Assembly (NCBI GenBank): GCA_028281765.1
Contig: JANQJF010000096.1
Location: 62,001-126,000, forward strand
DNA length: 64,000 bases
Direction: 5' to 3'
From: Planctomycetota bacterium
GTDB lineage: Bacteria > Planctomycetota > UBA1135 > UBA2386
Positions 42,182-49,404 of this stretch are shown here, piece after piece. The stretch's first letter is position 1. Every line of letters begins with the position of its first letter. The position numbers were made by a program, and so were the translations under genes. The notes beneath the pieces were generated by a model. The model did not search any database and was not told the origin of the DNA. It saw only the letters and a program-made list of their open reading frames with translations.

Positions 42182-44359
42182 TCAGGTTGTCCGAGTCGTT
42201 ACGGAGCGGCGGGCGGCAACTCCGAGTGTCAGCAAGACCAGTACCCCGAGTGCGCCGAGGCTGGCGTAGCGACCCCACACGAGGCTGCGCGGCGCGAAGC
42301 GGAACTCGACCTCCTCCGTGTTCTCGTCGACGACGGCGCCGAGGAACGTGCCGAACACGCGAAGCGCCGACGACTCGCGGCCGTCGACGACCGACCACCA
42401 GCCGCGCCGGTGGCGTTCGGAAACGATCAGGAGCTGTTTGTCGGGGACGTCGACGCGCACCCGGATCGCGCCGGGGCGATCCGAGACGATCTCCGCGGTG
42501 CCGGGCTCGCCGTGGTCGAGCTCGATCGGGTCGTCGACCGCCGCGACCTTCTGGATCGCGAACTGGCCGCCCGCGGCGACTGGGTCCTCGCGGGCGGCGG
42601 CGTACGTCACGAGTCGCGCGCGCGGCATCGGGTCGGGCACGGCCGTCCACTCGCGATTCTGTTGGCGCAGCGCCTCGATGCTCCAGGCCTGCTGTTCCCA
42701 GAGATTGCCGAGGTCCTCGTCCTGCACCCAGTGCACGCCGGCGAGTCGGAGATACGGCAGGCGCCGCTCGCCGAACTCGTCGATCTCCTGCAGGAACGGC
42801 GCGTCGGGGAGCATCGGCATATAGCCCCCGTCGATGCGCATGTCGTGGAACACGCACTGGTTCTGCAGCGCGGCGACGATACGGCCGTCGTTGTCCGGCG
42901 GGGTCGGCACGGCGTCGATGAACTCGTCCAGCGTCACGGGCACGCCCGCGCGGTAGACCCACTGGTAGCCGAACGCACCGAGGTCGACACACGCCAGGAG
43001 CACGAGCAGTGCGAACGCGCTGCGGCTGCCGCGCTCGGCGCGATGGACGGCCAGAACCGCCATCGTGAGCAGCGCGAGCCCCCCGGCGACGAGCGTGTAG
43101 TCGCCGCCGTGCCGCTCGACGTACCAGACACGGTCGGTCGAGTCGAGATACGCGACGCCCGCCGCCGCGGCGGCGCCTGCGATCGGCAGGAGCAGCAGGA
43201 CCGGGAATCTCCGCGTCGTGTTCTCGCGGCCCGCGGTCTTGACGAGCTCGTGCAGCGCCAGCGCGGTGAGGACGCCGATCGCGAGACTCGTGATCGAGAG
43301 GTAGCGATACGGCATCCGGAACACCCCGATCACCGGGATCTCGAGGTGGTAGCGGAACAGCAGGCCGTATGCGCCGAGCGCGAGCACGGCCGTGAGTCCT
43401 CCGATCGCCGTCGTCGCGAGCAGCGCGCCGCGCGGTGCGGAGAGGCCTCGGCGGAGCACGAGCCAAGAGATCAACGCGACCGACACGACGCCGGGATACA
43501 GAGACGTCAGGATCTTCGGCTGGAACGTGTAGGGCGCGATCAGGTTGATTGCCTCGAACGGATGCCACGGCCAGTCCATGCGCTCGGCGATCGACATGTG
43601 CTCGCGCACCGACGTCATCAGGAGATCGGCTGTCGGCAGCAGCTGCACCGCGCCGCCCGCGACGCCGATGCCCTTGCAGAAGCCGAGCCAGACCAGCGAT
43701 CGCATCCCGGGCTGCGTGCGCAGCAGGCACGCGACGTAGCACGCTTCGGTGAACGACGAGAACCAGAAGTACTGCGGGTACCCGATCAGCAGCTCCGAGG
43801 TCGTCAGCGCGGCGACTCCCAGCGCGCCGAGCCGTCGCGCGCGGACGGTTTCCGCGCGCAGCGCGATGTCGATCAGCAGCAGCAGCCACGGCACGTGGGC
43901 GAGCACCTGAATCGCGTTCATGTGCTCGTAGTGGCGCATGTAGTAGCCGGAGTAACCGACCATCAGCCCGGCGAAGAGCGCGACGCCACGCGGCAGCTGC
44001 CAGCGACGCAGCAGCGCGAACACGCCGAGCAGCATCACCGGGAAGCCGAGCGACATCTCGAGACCGATCCCGACCTCGAGCGGCAAGAACCGATACAGCA
44101 GCCAGTGGACCGGGTGGTACATCCCGACCTGGCCGTCGCCCTGCAGGTAGTAGCCGAGATACGCGTTGGGGAACCAGTCGAACGCGTCTCCGTTCGCCAG
44201 GCACTCGGCGTAGAAGTAGCGCGTCGGCAGGTAGTACTCGCCGATGTCGTGCATCGTGTGTACGCCGCCGTAGAGCGTTGGCCAGAGCATCCCCGCGACG
44301 AGCGCGAGCGAGCCGAGGACACTGAGCCTCAGGAGCGTCTTGTCGGCGGCTTCGCTCAT
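42182..44359 (-). CDS. YfhO-family polytopic membrane protein
   Basis: 725 residues with about 12 hydrophobic segments. The N-terminal loop has the GT-C-like pattern MHDIGEYYLPTRYFYAECLA...FDWFPNAYLGYYLQGDGQVG, and later WFSSFTEACYVACLL and FRMPYRYLSITSLAIGVLT. The C-terminal part (about 560-690) is extracytoplasmic and beta-rich (IVSERHRRGWWSVVDGRESS), which is typical of YfhO proteins, suspected glycosyl-transferring enzymes acting on lipid-linked sugars outside the membrane. Its start overlaps the SGNH hydrolase stop by 4 bp. Confidence 0.85.
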   Translation of the reverse strand: MSEAADKTLLRLSVLGSLALVAGMLWPTLYGGVHTMHDIGEYYLPTRYFYAECLANGDAFDWFPNAYLGYYLQGDGQVGMYHPVHWLLYRFLPLEVGIGLEMSLGFPVMLLGVFALLRRWQLPRGVALFAGLMVGYSGYYMRHYEHMNAIQVLAHVPWLLLLIDIALRAETVRARRLGALGVAALTTSELLIGYPQYFWFSSFTEACYVACLLRTQPGMRSLVWLGFCKGIGVAGGAVQLLPTADLLMTSVREHMSIAERMDWPWHPFEAINLIAPYTFQPKILTSLYPGVVSVALISWLVLRRGLSAPRGALLATTAIGGLTAVLALGAYGLLFRYHLEIPVIGVFRMPYRYLSITSLAIGVLTALALHELVKTAGRENTTRRFPVLLLLPIAGAAAAAGVAYLDSTDRVWYVERHGGDYTLVAGGLALLTMAVLAVHRAERGSRSAFALLVLLACVDLGAFGYQWVYRAGVPVTLDEFIDAVPTPPDNDGRIVAALQNQCVFHDMRIDGGYMPMLPDAPFLQEIDEFGERRLPYLRLAGVHWVQDEDLGNLWEQQAWSIEALRQQNREWTAVPDPMPRARLVTYAAAREDPVAAGGQFAIQKVAAVDDPIELDHGEPGTAEIVSDRPGAIRVRVDVPDKQLLIVSERHRRGWWSVVDGRESSALRVFGTFLGAVVDENTEEVEFRFAPRSLVWGRYASLGALGVLVLLTLGVAARRSVTTRTT

Positions 44360-45579
44360 TGGCCGAGCAGGCTGATGACGCGGTCGCGTACGAGTTGGGC
44401 CGCGAGTTTCTGGCCGGCGCCGTTCCAGTGGATGTCGGGAGCCAGCAAGTAGAGCTCGGCGCCGCGCGCACGGAACGGTTCAAACAGGTCGACGCACGGG
44501 GCTTCCAGGGACTCGGCGAAGCCAGTGACGAAGTCGGTCAGCCGGGACGCGCGATACAGCGGGAACTTCTCTGTGTCGGCGATGCCGCCGCGATAGTTCT
44601 CGATCACGTCGTTCGGTGCGGGAATCGACACGAACAGCACCGGGACGCCAGCGCGCCGAGTCTTCTCGACGAGCTCGGTCATCACGTGTTCCATCAGGCG
44701 CACCTTGTAGTGCGCGGACTCGCTCTCCGGTTCGAGCGCCAGGTCCGAGTCGTAGTGGTCGTCGAGCAAGGTGCGGACGTCGTTGCGGCCGTCCGTGACG
44801 AACTCGCGGAACTCGTCGCGACACAGTCGGAGGTCATTCTCGACGAGCCGTTTGGCCATCGCGACCATCTCTGCCTCATCGGACACGGCCATCGACTCCC
44901 AGCCCTTCTGCATGCGACGGGCGTTGCGCAGCCAGTGCACGAGGCGATAGATCGCGGTCGTGTCGCGGAACGAGAACCGTGTGCGGGCGCGGTCCGAGAG
45001 CGTGAACGTGTTCGGCACGACCATCCCGTCGTCACCGATGCGGAACATCTTGTCCCGGATCAGGTCGCCGAAGTCGTTGCCGGCGTAGATCGCGAAGATC
45101 ACGACGTCCGGCTCGACGAGCGGCAGATCGCGGTCCAGTCGCGGCAGGTACTGGTCGGGTCCCGCCCCCGCGGCTCCCGCGTTGACGACGAAGCAAGGCT
45201 TGCCGAGTGCGTCCCGCAGCTGATCCTCGAGCTGTGCGGTGAACGTCTCCGCGTACGGCGAGAACTCGGCCATGACGAACGAGTCGCCGTACACGAGCAC
45301 TCGGGGCGCGCCGTCCGTCAGAGTGCGGTTCGGGTCACCGTCCGGCCCACGGAACCCCTGGTCGTCGATGGAAACGAAGTGGTACGGACCGTCGTTCGGC
45401 GGGACGTGATGGTGGTAGTGGGACGTGCTGGGGGTCGGCAGGAACAGGCACTGCTCGTCGATGTGATAGATCTGCGTGATGTGCGGCCACAAGAACACCC
45501 GCAGCACGACTTCGAGGAGCAGCAGCGTCACGGCGAACGAGACCGCGCTGATCAGAAGCTTCTTCTTCAGGGTGGACAC
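44356..45579 (-). CDS. membrane-anchored SGNH/GDSL hydrolase
   Basis: 407 residues with one N-terminal TM (about 8-30). Block I VLVYGDSFVM (Ser100), a block-II/III region VNAGAAGAGPDQYL and IFAIYAGNDFGDL, and block V LLAPDIHWNGAGQKLAAQ are the four SGNH landmarks. It therefore looks like an active, periplasm-facing esterase or acetyl-transfer-related enzyme of the AlgX/DUF459-like kind. It is translationally coupled to the YfhO-like gene, suggesting a joint role in modifying an exported glycan (inference). Confidence 0.87.
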   Translation of the reverse strand: MSTLKKKLLISAVSFAVTLLLLEVVLRVFLWPHITQIYHIDEQCLFLPTPSTSHYHHHVPPNDGPYHFVSIDDQGFRGPDGDPNRTLTDGAPRVLVYGDSFVMAEFSPYAETFTAQLEDQLRDALGKPCFVVNAGAAGAGPDQYLPRLDRDLPLVEPDVVIFAIYAGNDFGDLIRDKMFRIGDDGMVVPNTFTLSDRARTRFSFRDTTAIYRLVHWLRNARRMQKGWESMAVSDEAEMVAMAKRLVENDLRLCRDEFREFVTDGRNDVRTLLDDHYDSDLALEPESESAHYKVRLMEHVMTELVEKTRRAGVPVLFVSIPAPNDVIENYRGGIADTEKFPLYRASRLTDFVTGFAESLEAPCVDLFEPFRARGAELYLLAPDIHWNGAGQKLAAQLVRDRVISLLGQ

Positions 45580-45614
45580 GGGTAGGCGGGCGATCTTGCG
45601 GGGACGGACCGCCG

Positions 45615-45642
45615 TTGTGATCGGGGTCTCTCCAATTATGTT
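45615..45642 (+). promoter_or_regulatory. candidate sigma-70 promoter for 45651-47246
   Basis: TTGTGA (45615-45620), a 16-bp spacer and TATGTT (45637-45642) lie just 9 bp ahead of the ATG, with no Shine-Dalgarno. A leaderless mRNA is plausible. Confidence 0.4.
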
Positions 45643-45650
45643 AGCCCGCG

Positions 45651-47246
45651 ATGACGACCGAAGCCCAGCTCGACCTACCGCGCCAGGGATGGCCGGTACT
45701 CGCGGCGGCGGTGCTGCTCGTCGTCGTCCTGCTCACGCATCGCTTCGCGACGGGCGCCGGGCTCGGCTTGGTCATCGAGTCAGCCGATGGCACGGGCGTC
45801 GTGGCGACCGGGATCCTCGAATACCCCGAGGACAACGCGGCCTACCTGTCGCACGCCGAGCAGGCGAAGAAAGGCGCGTGGGCTTCGGTCAATTCTTTCG
45901 CGATCGACGACGACGACCGGATCTACTTCAACCCGCTGTTCCTCGTCGTCGGCAACGTCGCTGGCATGACGGGCTTCGCGACGTCCGGGGTGCTGAACGT
46001 GCTCGCTCTCGTGGCTGCGTTCGCGACGGTTCTCCTGGTCGCGCGGATCGCGTTGCGACTCGGAATGTCCCATGCGGCGGCGAGCTGGGCGGCTTGGTTG
46101 ACTGCCTTCGGTTCGGGTCTGTCCGCCGTCACGGCGGCGATCAGTCCCGGCGGATCGAACGCCTGGGTCGGCGTCGACCGCGCATTCCAAGACACGTTGG
46201 CTTCCTCGGTGTTCGCGGTGTATCCGTTCCAGGCGGTCACGCTCTGCGTGCTCGCGTTCGCGATCCTCGTGGCGCTACGGGCGCTGCAGAGTGGGCGTGG
46301 GTTCGATCTGGGGCTGCTCGCGTTCCTCGGGGCGCTGAGCGCGTCGCTGCGTCCGTACGAGTGCTTCATGTTCCTCGGCACGCTGTGGCTGCACGCGCTG
46401 TGGAGCGCCGGTGACACGCGCCGCAAGCGCCTGATCGTCGTGGGGACCGCGGCCGCCGCGATCGTCCCGGTGGTTGCGTACGGCTTCTGGGTCAGCCGTC
46501 AGGAGGCCTGGCGCGAGTACTCCGAGATCACGATCGCGATGATCGACATCTCGCGCCTGGCGTGGGTGATCGGCTACGGCATGTTCCTGCCGGCCGCCGT
46601 CATCGGCATGTTCTTCGGCGACGCGAACGAGCACCGGCGCTGGTTCCGCGCGTGGGCCGTGATCATGCTGACGTTCCTGATCGTGTTCCGCATCGATCAG
46701 GTCAAGCTGTCGAGCGGCTTCGAGCTGCCGCTCGCGGTCCTGGCCGGGCAGGGGTGCGCGGTCGTCGCGACGCACCTGCGGAGTCGAGGACAGAAGCTCG
46801 TCGGCCTCGGCGTCGCCGCGCTGTTCTTCCCGACCACGTTGCACCTGATGGTCAACGTCTACGAACCGCACACGCTCGACGGTGGGCTGGTGCGTATCGC
46901 CAAGACGATCGAAGCGTCGAACGACCCGCGGCCACGCGTGCTCGGTGAACGCCACGTCGGGCAGATCCTGCCGGCGCTGACGAGTGCGCAGGTCTTCGTC
47001 GGGCACTGGTCGATGACGCCGTCGATCGACGCGCGGCGCGCGCGGCTGATCCGCGCGGGGATCGAAGTCGACGAGTTCCTCGATCTGCCGGTGCGCCGCG
47101 AGGACTTCGACGAGATGGTCGCCAGTATCGAGCCGGACTACCTGGTGCTGCGGGAGTCGGTGCCGGCGGTCGAGTTCGCGCACGATGCGGGTTGGCGCGA
47201 CCTCGGTGTGTGGTCGGGGTGGGTTCTTCTAGCGATCGGTGGGTAG
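45651..47246 (+). CDS. polytopic membrane protein, GT-C-like, unknown substrate
   Basis: 531 residues with about ten TM segments and a soluble C-terminal part (about 420-520). The first loop carries DNAAYLSHAEQAKKGAWASV, and TM-flanking SLRPYECFMFL and GFELPLAVLAGQGCAVVATH are conserved-looking. The overall design (N-terminal TM, long periplasmic loop with acidic pairs, many TMs) suggests a lipid-linked-sugar transferase of the RgtA/PMT clan, but no exact family is recognised. Divergent from the SGNH-YfhO pair across about 70 bp. A small membrane-anchored protein gene follows after 9 bp. Confidence 0.75.
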   Translation: MTTEAQLDLPRQGWPVLAAAVLLVVVLLTHRFATGAGLGLVIESADGTGVVATGILEYPEDNAAYLSHAEQAKKGAWASVNSFAIDDDDRIYFNPLFLVVGNVAGMTGFATSGVLNVLALVAAFATVLLVARIALRLGMSHAAASWAAWLTAFGSGLSAVTAAISPGGSNAWVGVDRAFQDTLASSVFAVYPFQAVTLCVLAFAILVALRALQSGRGFDLGLLAFLGALSASLRPYECFMFLGTLWLHALWSAGDTRRKRLIVVGTAAAAIVPVVAYGFWVSRQEAWREYSEITIAMIDISRLAWVIGYGMFLPAAVIGMFFGDANEHRRWFRAWAVIMLTFLIVFRIDQVKLSSGFELPLAVLAGQGCAVVATHLRSRGQKLVGLGVAALFFPTTLHLMVNVYEPHTLDGGLVRIAKTIEASNDPRPRVLGERHVGQILPALTSAQVFVGHWSMTPSIDARRARLIRAGIEVDEFLDLPVRREDFDEMVASIEPDYLVLRESVPAVEFAHDAGWRDLGVWSGWVLLAIGG

Positions 47247-47255
47247 CATCGAACG

Positions 47256-47663
47256 GTGTCGACTACGGTCCTGACTATCGCGCTTTCGTCTGCCGCGGTC
47301 CTGTTGTCGTTGCTGTGGATCAGTTCGAGGCACCGCGCGGGGCGGCAGGCGCTCATGGCGGAGGGGCGGACCATGCGAGAGTTTGGTCGGCAGCTCTTTC
47401 CGTCAGATGCCATCGGCGGCGGGATGGGGTTTCTTGCCGCCACGGATGCAGGCTTGCTCTTCGTGCCTTTCGTTGGACCGTCGAGCCGGATTCCATGGTC
47501 GGACGTCTCCAGGGCGGACGAGCTAGACTCGTTTCGAGGTCGCAAGTCTTGGGGCTCGCCGATACTGCGCATTCGCTGCGAGCGACCGGATCGAGAGATC
47601 GCGTGGTTCGTTCGTGAACCCGAGCGTTGGGTCGGGTTCATTGCGGAGCACGTTCACGACTAG
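47256..47663 (+). CDS. small membrane-anchored protein, unknown
   Basis: 135 residues: a single N-terminal TM (about 4-22, VLTIALSSAAVLLSLLWISS) and a soluble domain with ATDAGLLFVPFVGPSSRIPW, a PH-like pattern. Its start follows the previous membrane protein by 9 bp. The TAG stop is formed by the CTAG end of the inverted-repeat element at 47660-47828, which implies that the insertion fixed the current C-terminus or the element carries a convenient stop. Confidence 0.65.
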   Translation: MSTTVLTIALSSAAVLLSLLWISSRHRAGRQALMAEGRTMREFGRQLFPSDAIGGGMGFLAATDAGLLFVPFVGPSSRIPWSDVSRADELDSFRGRKSWGSPILRIRCERPDREIAWFVREPERWVGFIAEHVHD

Positions 47664-47828
47664 TGTCCCTCGTCTGAAGTCCGTAGCGAAAGTAGCCGTG
47701 TCAGTCGATTCGCTCGGACGGCGCTGCGACGACACGGCTTGTCAGTAGACAAGTTGAGGAGCAGCAACGCAGCGAGCGGGTCGAATGGCCGGTTACTTAT
47801 GATGCGAACTTCGGACGAGGGGCACTAG
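47660..47828. mobile_element. MITE-like element with 21-bp terminal inverted repeats
   Basis: The ends 47660-47680 and 47808-47828 match as reverse complements at 19 of 21 positions, starting CTAGTG and ending CACTAG. Inside are a perfect 9-bp inverted repeat (47694-47702 with 47731-47739) and a 6-bp hairpin (47738-47743 with 47748-47753, AGTA loop). There is no ORF of note. The TAG in each terminus is the stop codon of the convergent flanking genes. Length, structure and lack of coding suggest a non-autonomous element or a REP-like structured repeat. Confidence 0.7.
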
Positions 47829-48562
47829 CGCCGCGCCAGCGCCAACACCGACACGCCGACCGGCAGGTTTCGACGCGTCAGCCAGCCGGCTTCACTCGCG
47901 AACATCTTGTAGAGCACGCGGTCGAGGCCGAACGGCGTCTTCGCGTCGAGGTCGGACTTGCCGCTCTTCACGGCCTTGCCGAGGAACGGGCGAGACAGCA
48001 GGCGCACGGCGAGGATCGGCGCGAACAGCAGCGAGTTGAAATAGCTGAGGCGCTCGATCGCGAACCCGGCGTCCTCGAGGAGGCCGCGGATCTCGCGGCG
48101 GCGGTAGCGGCGGCGGTGTTCCGAGAGGACGTCCTGCCGGCCCCAGAGCACGCTGAACGCCGGCACGGACAGCAGTAGGTGGCCGCCAGGCCTGGTGACG
48201 CGGAAGAGTTCGCGCATCGCGCTGCGGTCATCGTCGAGGTGTTCGACGACATCGAGGGCGCACGTCAGGTCGAACGATGCTTCGGCGAACGGCAGGTTCT
48301 CTGCATCGGCGACGACGACCGAGTCCGCGCCTTCGGCTCGACACGCCCGCGCCGAGTCCAGGTCGCGATCGAGGACCGTGACGGGGCCGCGCGGCGACAG
48401 CACTGGCAGGTTGATCCCGGAGCCGGGGCCGACGTCGAGCACGCGCGCCGAACCCGGCAGGTCGGCACACTCGGCGAGCACGCGGTCGAAGATTTCACGA
48501 CGCGCTCGGAACCACCAGTGATCTCGCTGTTGCCGGTATCGCTCGTGGACCTGCTCGCGCAT
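47825..48562 (-). CDS. class I SAM-dependent methyltransferase
   Basis: 245 residues from the ATG at 48562, which overlaps the glycosyltransferase stop (TGATG). A longer reading frame upstream is rejected because it lies wholly inside the glycosyltransferase gene. Motif I VLDVGPGSG (41-49), acidic end of beta-2 VTVLDRDLDSA, motif II/III FDLTCALDVVEHLDDD and LLLSVPAFSVLWG fit the Methyltransf_11/23 group often found beside polyprenyl-linked glycosyltransferases. A basic C-terminal segment may contact membrane. Its stop lies in the terminal repeat of the MITE-like element. Confidence 0.87.
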   Translation of the reverse strand: MREQVHERYRQQRDHWWFRARREIFDRVLAECADLPGSARVLDVGPGSGINLPVLSPRGPVTVLDRDLDSARACRAEGADSVVVADAENLPFAEASFDLTCALDVVEHLDDDRSAMRELFRVTRPGGHLLLSVPAFSVLWGRQDVLSEHRRRYRRREIRGLLEDAGFAIERLSYFNSLLFAPILAVRLLSRPFLGKAVKSGKSDLDAKTPFGLDRVLYKMFASEAGWLTRRNLPVGVSVLALARR

Positions 48563-49332
48563 CAGTCCGCGGCACCCTGCGACCCGGCGACGTTCTCGGG
48601 CGCCTGCTCGACTCGCTTCTGCTTCTTGGAGCCGAAGTGGATGCGGACCCACATCTTGGCGACGGTCCACAGTGTGCGCGGGATGTGCCCCGGACGCACG
48701 GTCGTACGGCCGGCGGTACGCGGATAGTGACGCACGCCCTTCTCGACGACGCGGAAGCCGAGTCGCGCGGTGCGCGCGACGAGCTCGGTGTCGATGAAGA
48801 AGTCTTCGCACTCGATGTCGAGCTTGTCGACGACCTCACGCGTGAACAGCTTGAACGAGCAGTCGACGTCGCGGACCTTTACGCGGAACAGCACGCGGAC
48901 GAGTCGGTTGTAGCCCCAGCTGAGGATGCAACGCAGCACCGAGTCGTATCGGTAGACGCGGAAGCCCATGACTGCGTCCGCCTTCTCGAGAAGCGGGATC
49001 AGGTCCCGCAGCTCGCGGATGTCGAACTGGTTGTCGGCGTCGGTGAAGAACACCAGGTCGTTGCGCGCTGCGGCGAAGCCGTTCTTGATCGCGAGGCCGT
49101 AGCCGAGGTTGTGTGGATGCTCGACGAGGCGGACGTTCGGGTTGTCTTCTGCCAGGCGCTGGACGATCTTTGCCGTGTCGTCCGCGGACCCGTCGTCGAC
49201 GACGACGACTTCGTAACCGGTGAAGAACTTCTCGCCGGTCTCGGCGGCGTTGTTCACGGCTTGCTCGATGTTCTCCTCCTCGTCGTAGGCGGGGAGAACG
49301 ATCGAAATCGACTTGTCCGAGCGCAGGACCAC
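48562..49332 (-). CDS. family 2 glycosyltransferase (DPM1-like)
   Basis: 256 residues. GT-A fold: ISIVLPAYDEEENIEQAV, VVVVDDGSADDT, NLGYGLAIKNGFAAA and the DxD-type motif FTDADNQFD (98-100). Then VRDVDCSFKLFTREV, EDFFIDTELVARTARLGF and a basic tail. The pattern is that of polyprenyl-phosphate sugar synthases or bactoprenol glucosyltransferases without the C-terminal TM pair. The next gene overlaps by one base. GTG start; upstream gap of 72 bp to the CarbReg gene. Confidence 0.9.
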   Translation of the reverse strand: MVLRSDKSISIVLPAYDEEENIEQAVNNAAETGEKFFTGYEVVVVDDGSADDTAKIVQRLAEDNPNVRLVEHPHNLGYGLAIKNGFAAARNDLVFFTDADNQFDIRELRDLIPLLEKADAVMGFRVYRYDSVLRCILSWGYNRLVRVLFRVKVRDVDCSFKLFTREVVDKLDIECEDFFIDTELVARTARLGFRVVEKGVRHYPRTAGRTTVRPGHIPRTLWTVAKMWVRIHFGSKKQKRVEQAPENVAGSQGAAD

Positions 49333-49404
49333 GGCAGAAGTGTACTTCGCTCCCGGGAGTGTGCCAGGAGTTCGGGTCCGCCCGGTGTCGAGGGCGGTTG
49401 GGGC

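Noticed and set aside
42023..44452. Long plus-strand open frame opposite the YfhO-like gene
   Set aside because: Composition of E/R/H/D without hydrophobic core or motifs; antisense artefact of GC-rich codons.
48563..48811. N-terminal extension of the methyltransferase into the GT2 gene
   Set aside because: It is an R/S/P-rich overlap entirely within the coding region of the glycosyltransferase; the TGATG overlap start is better.
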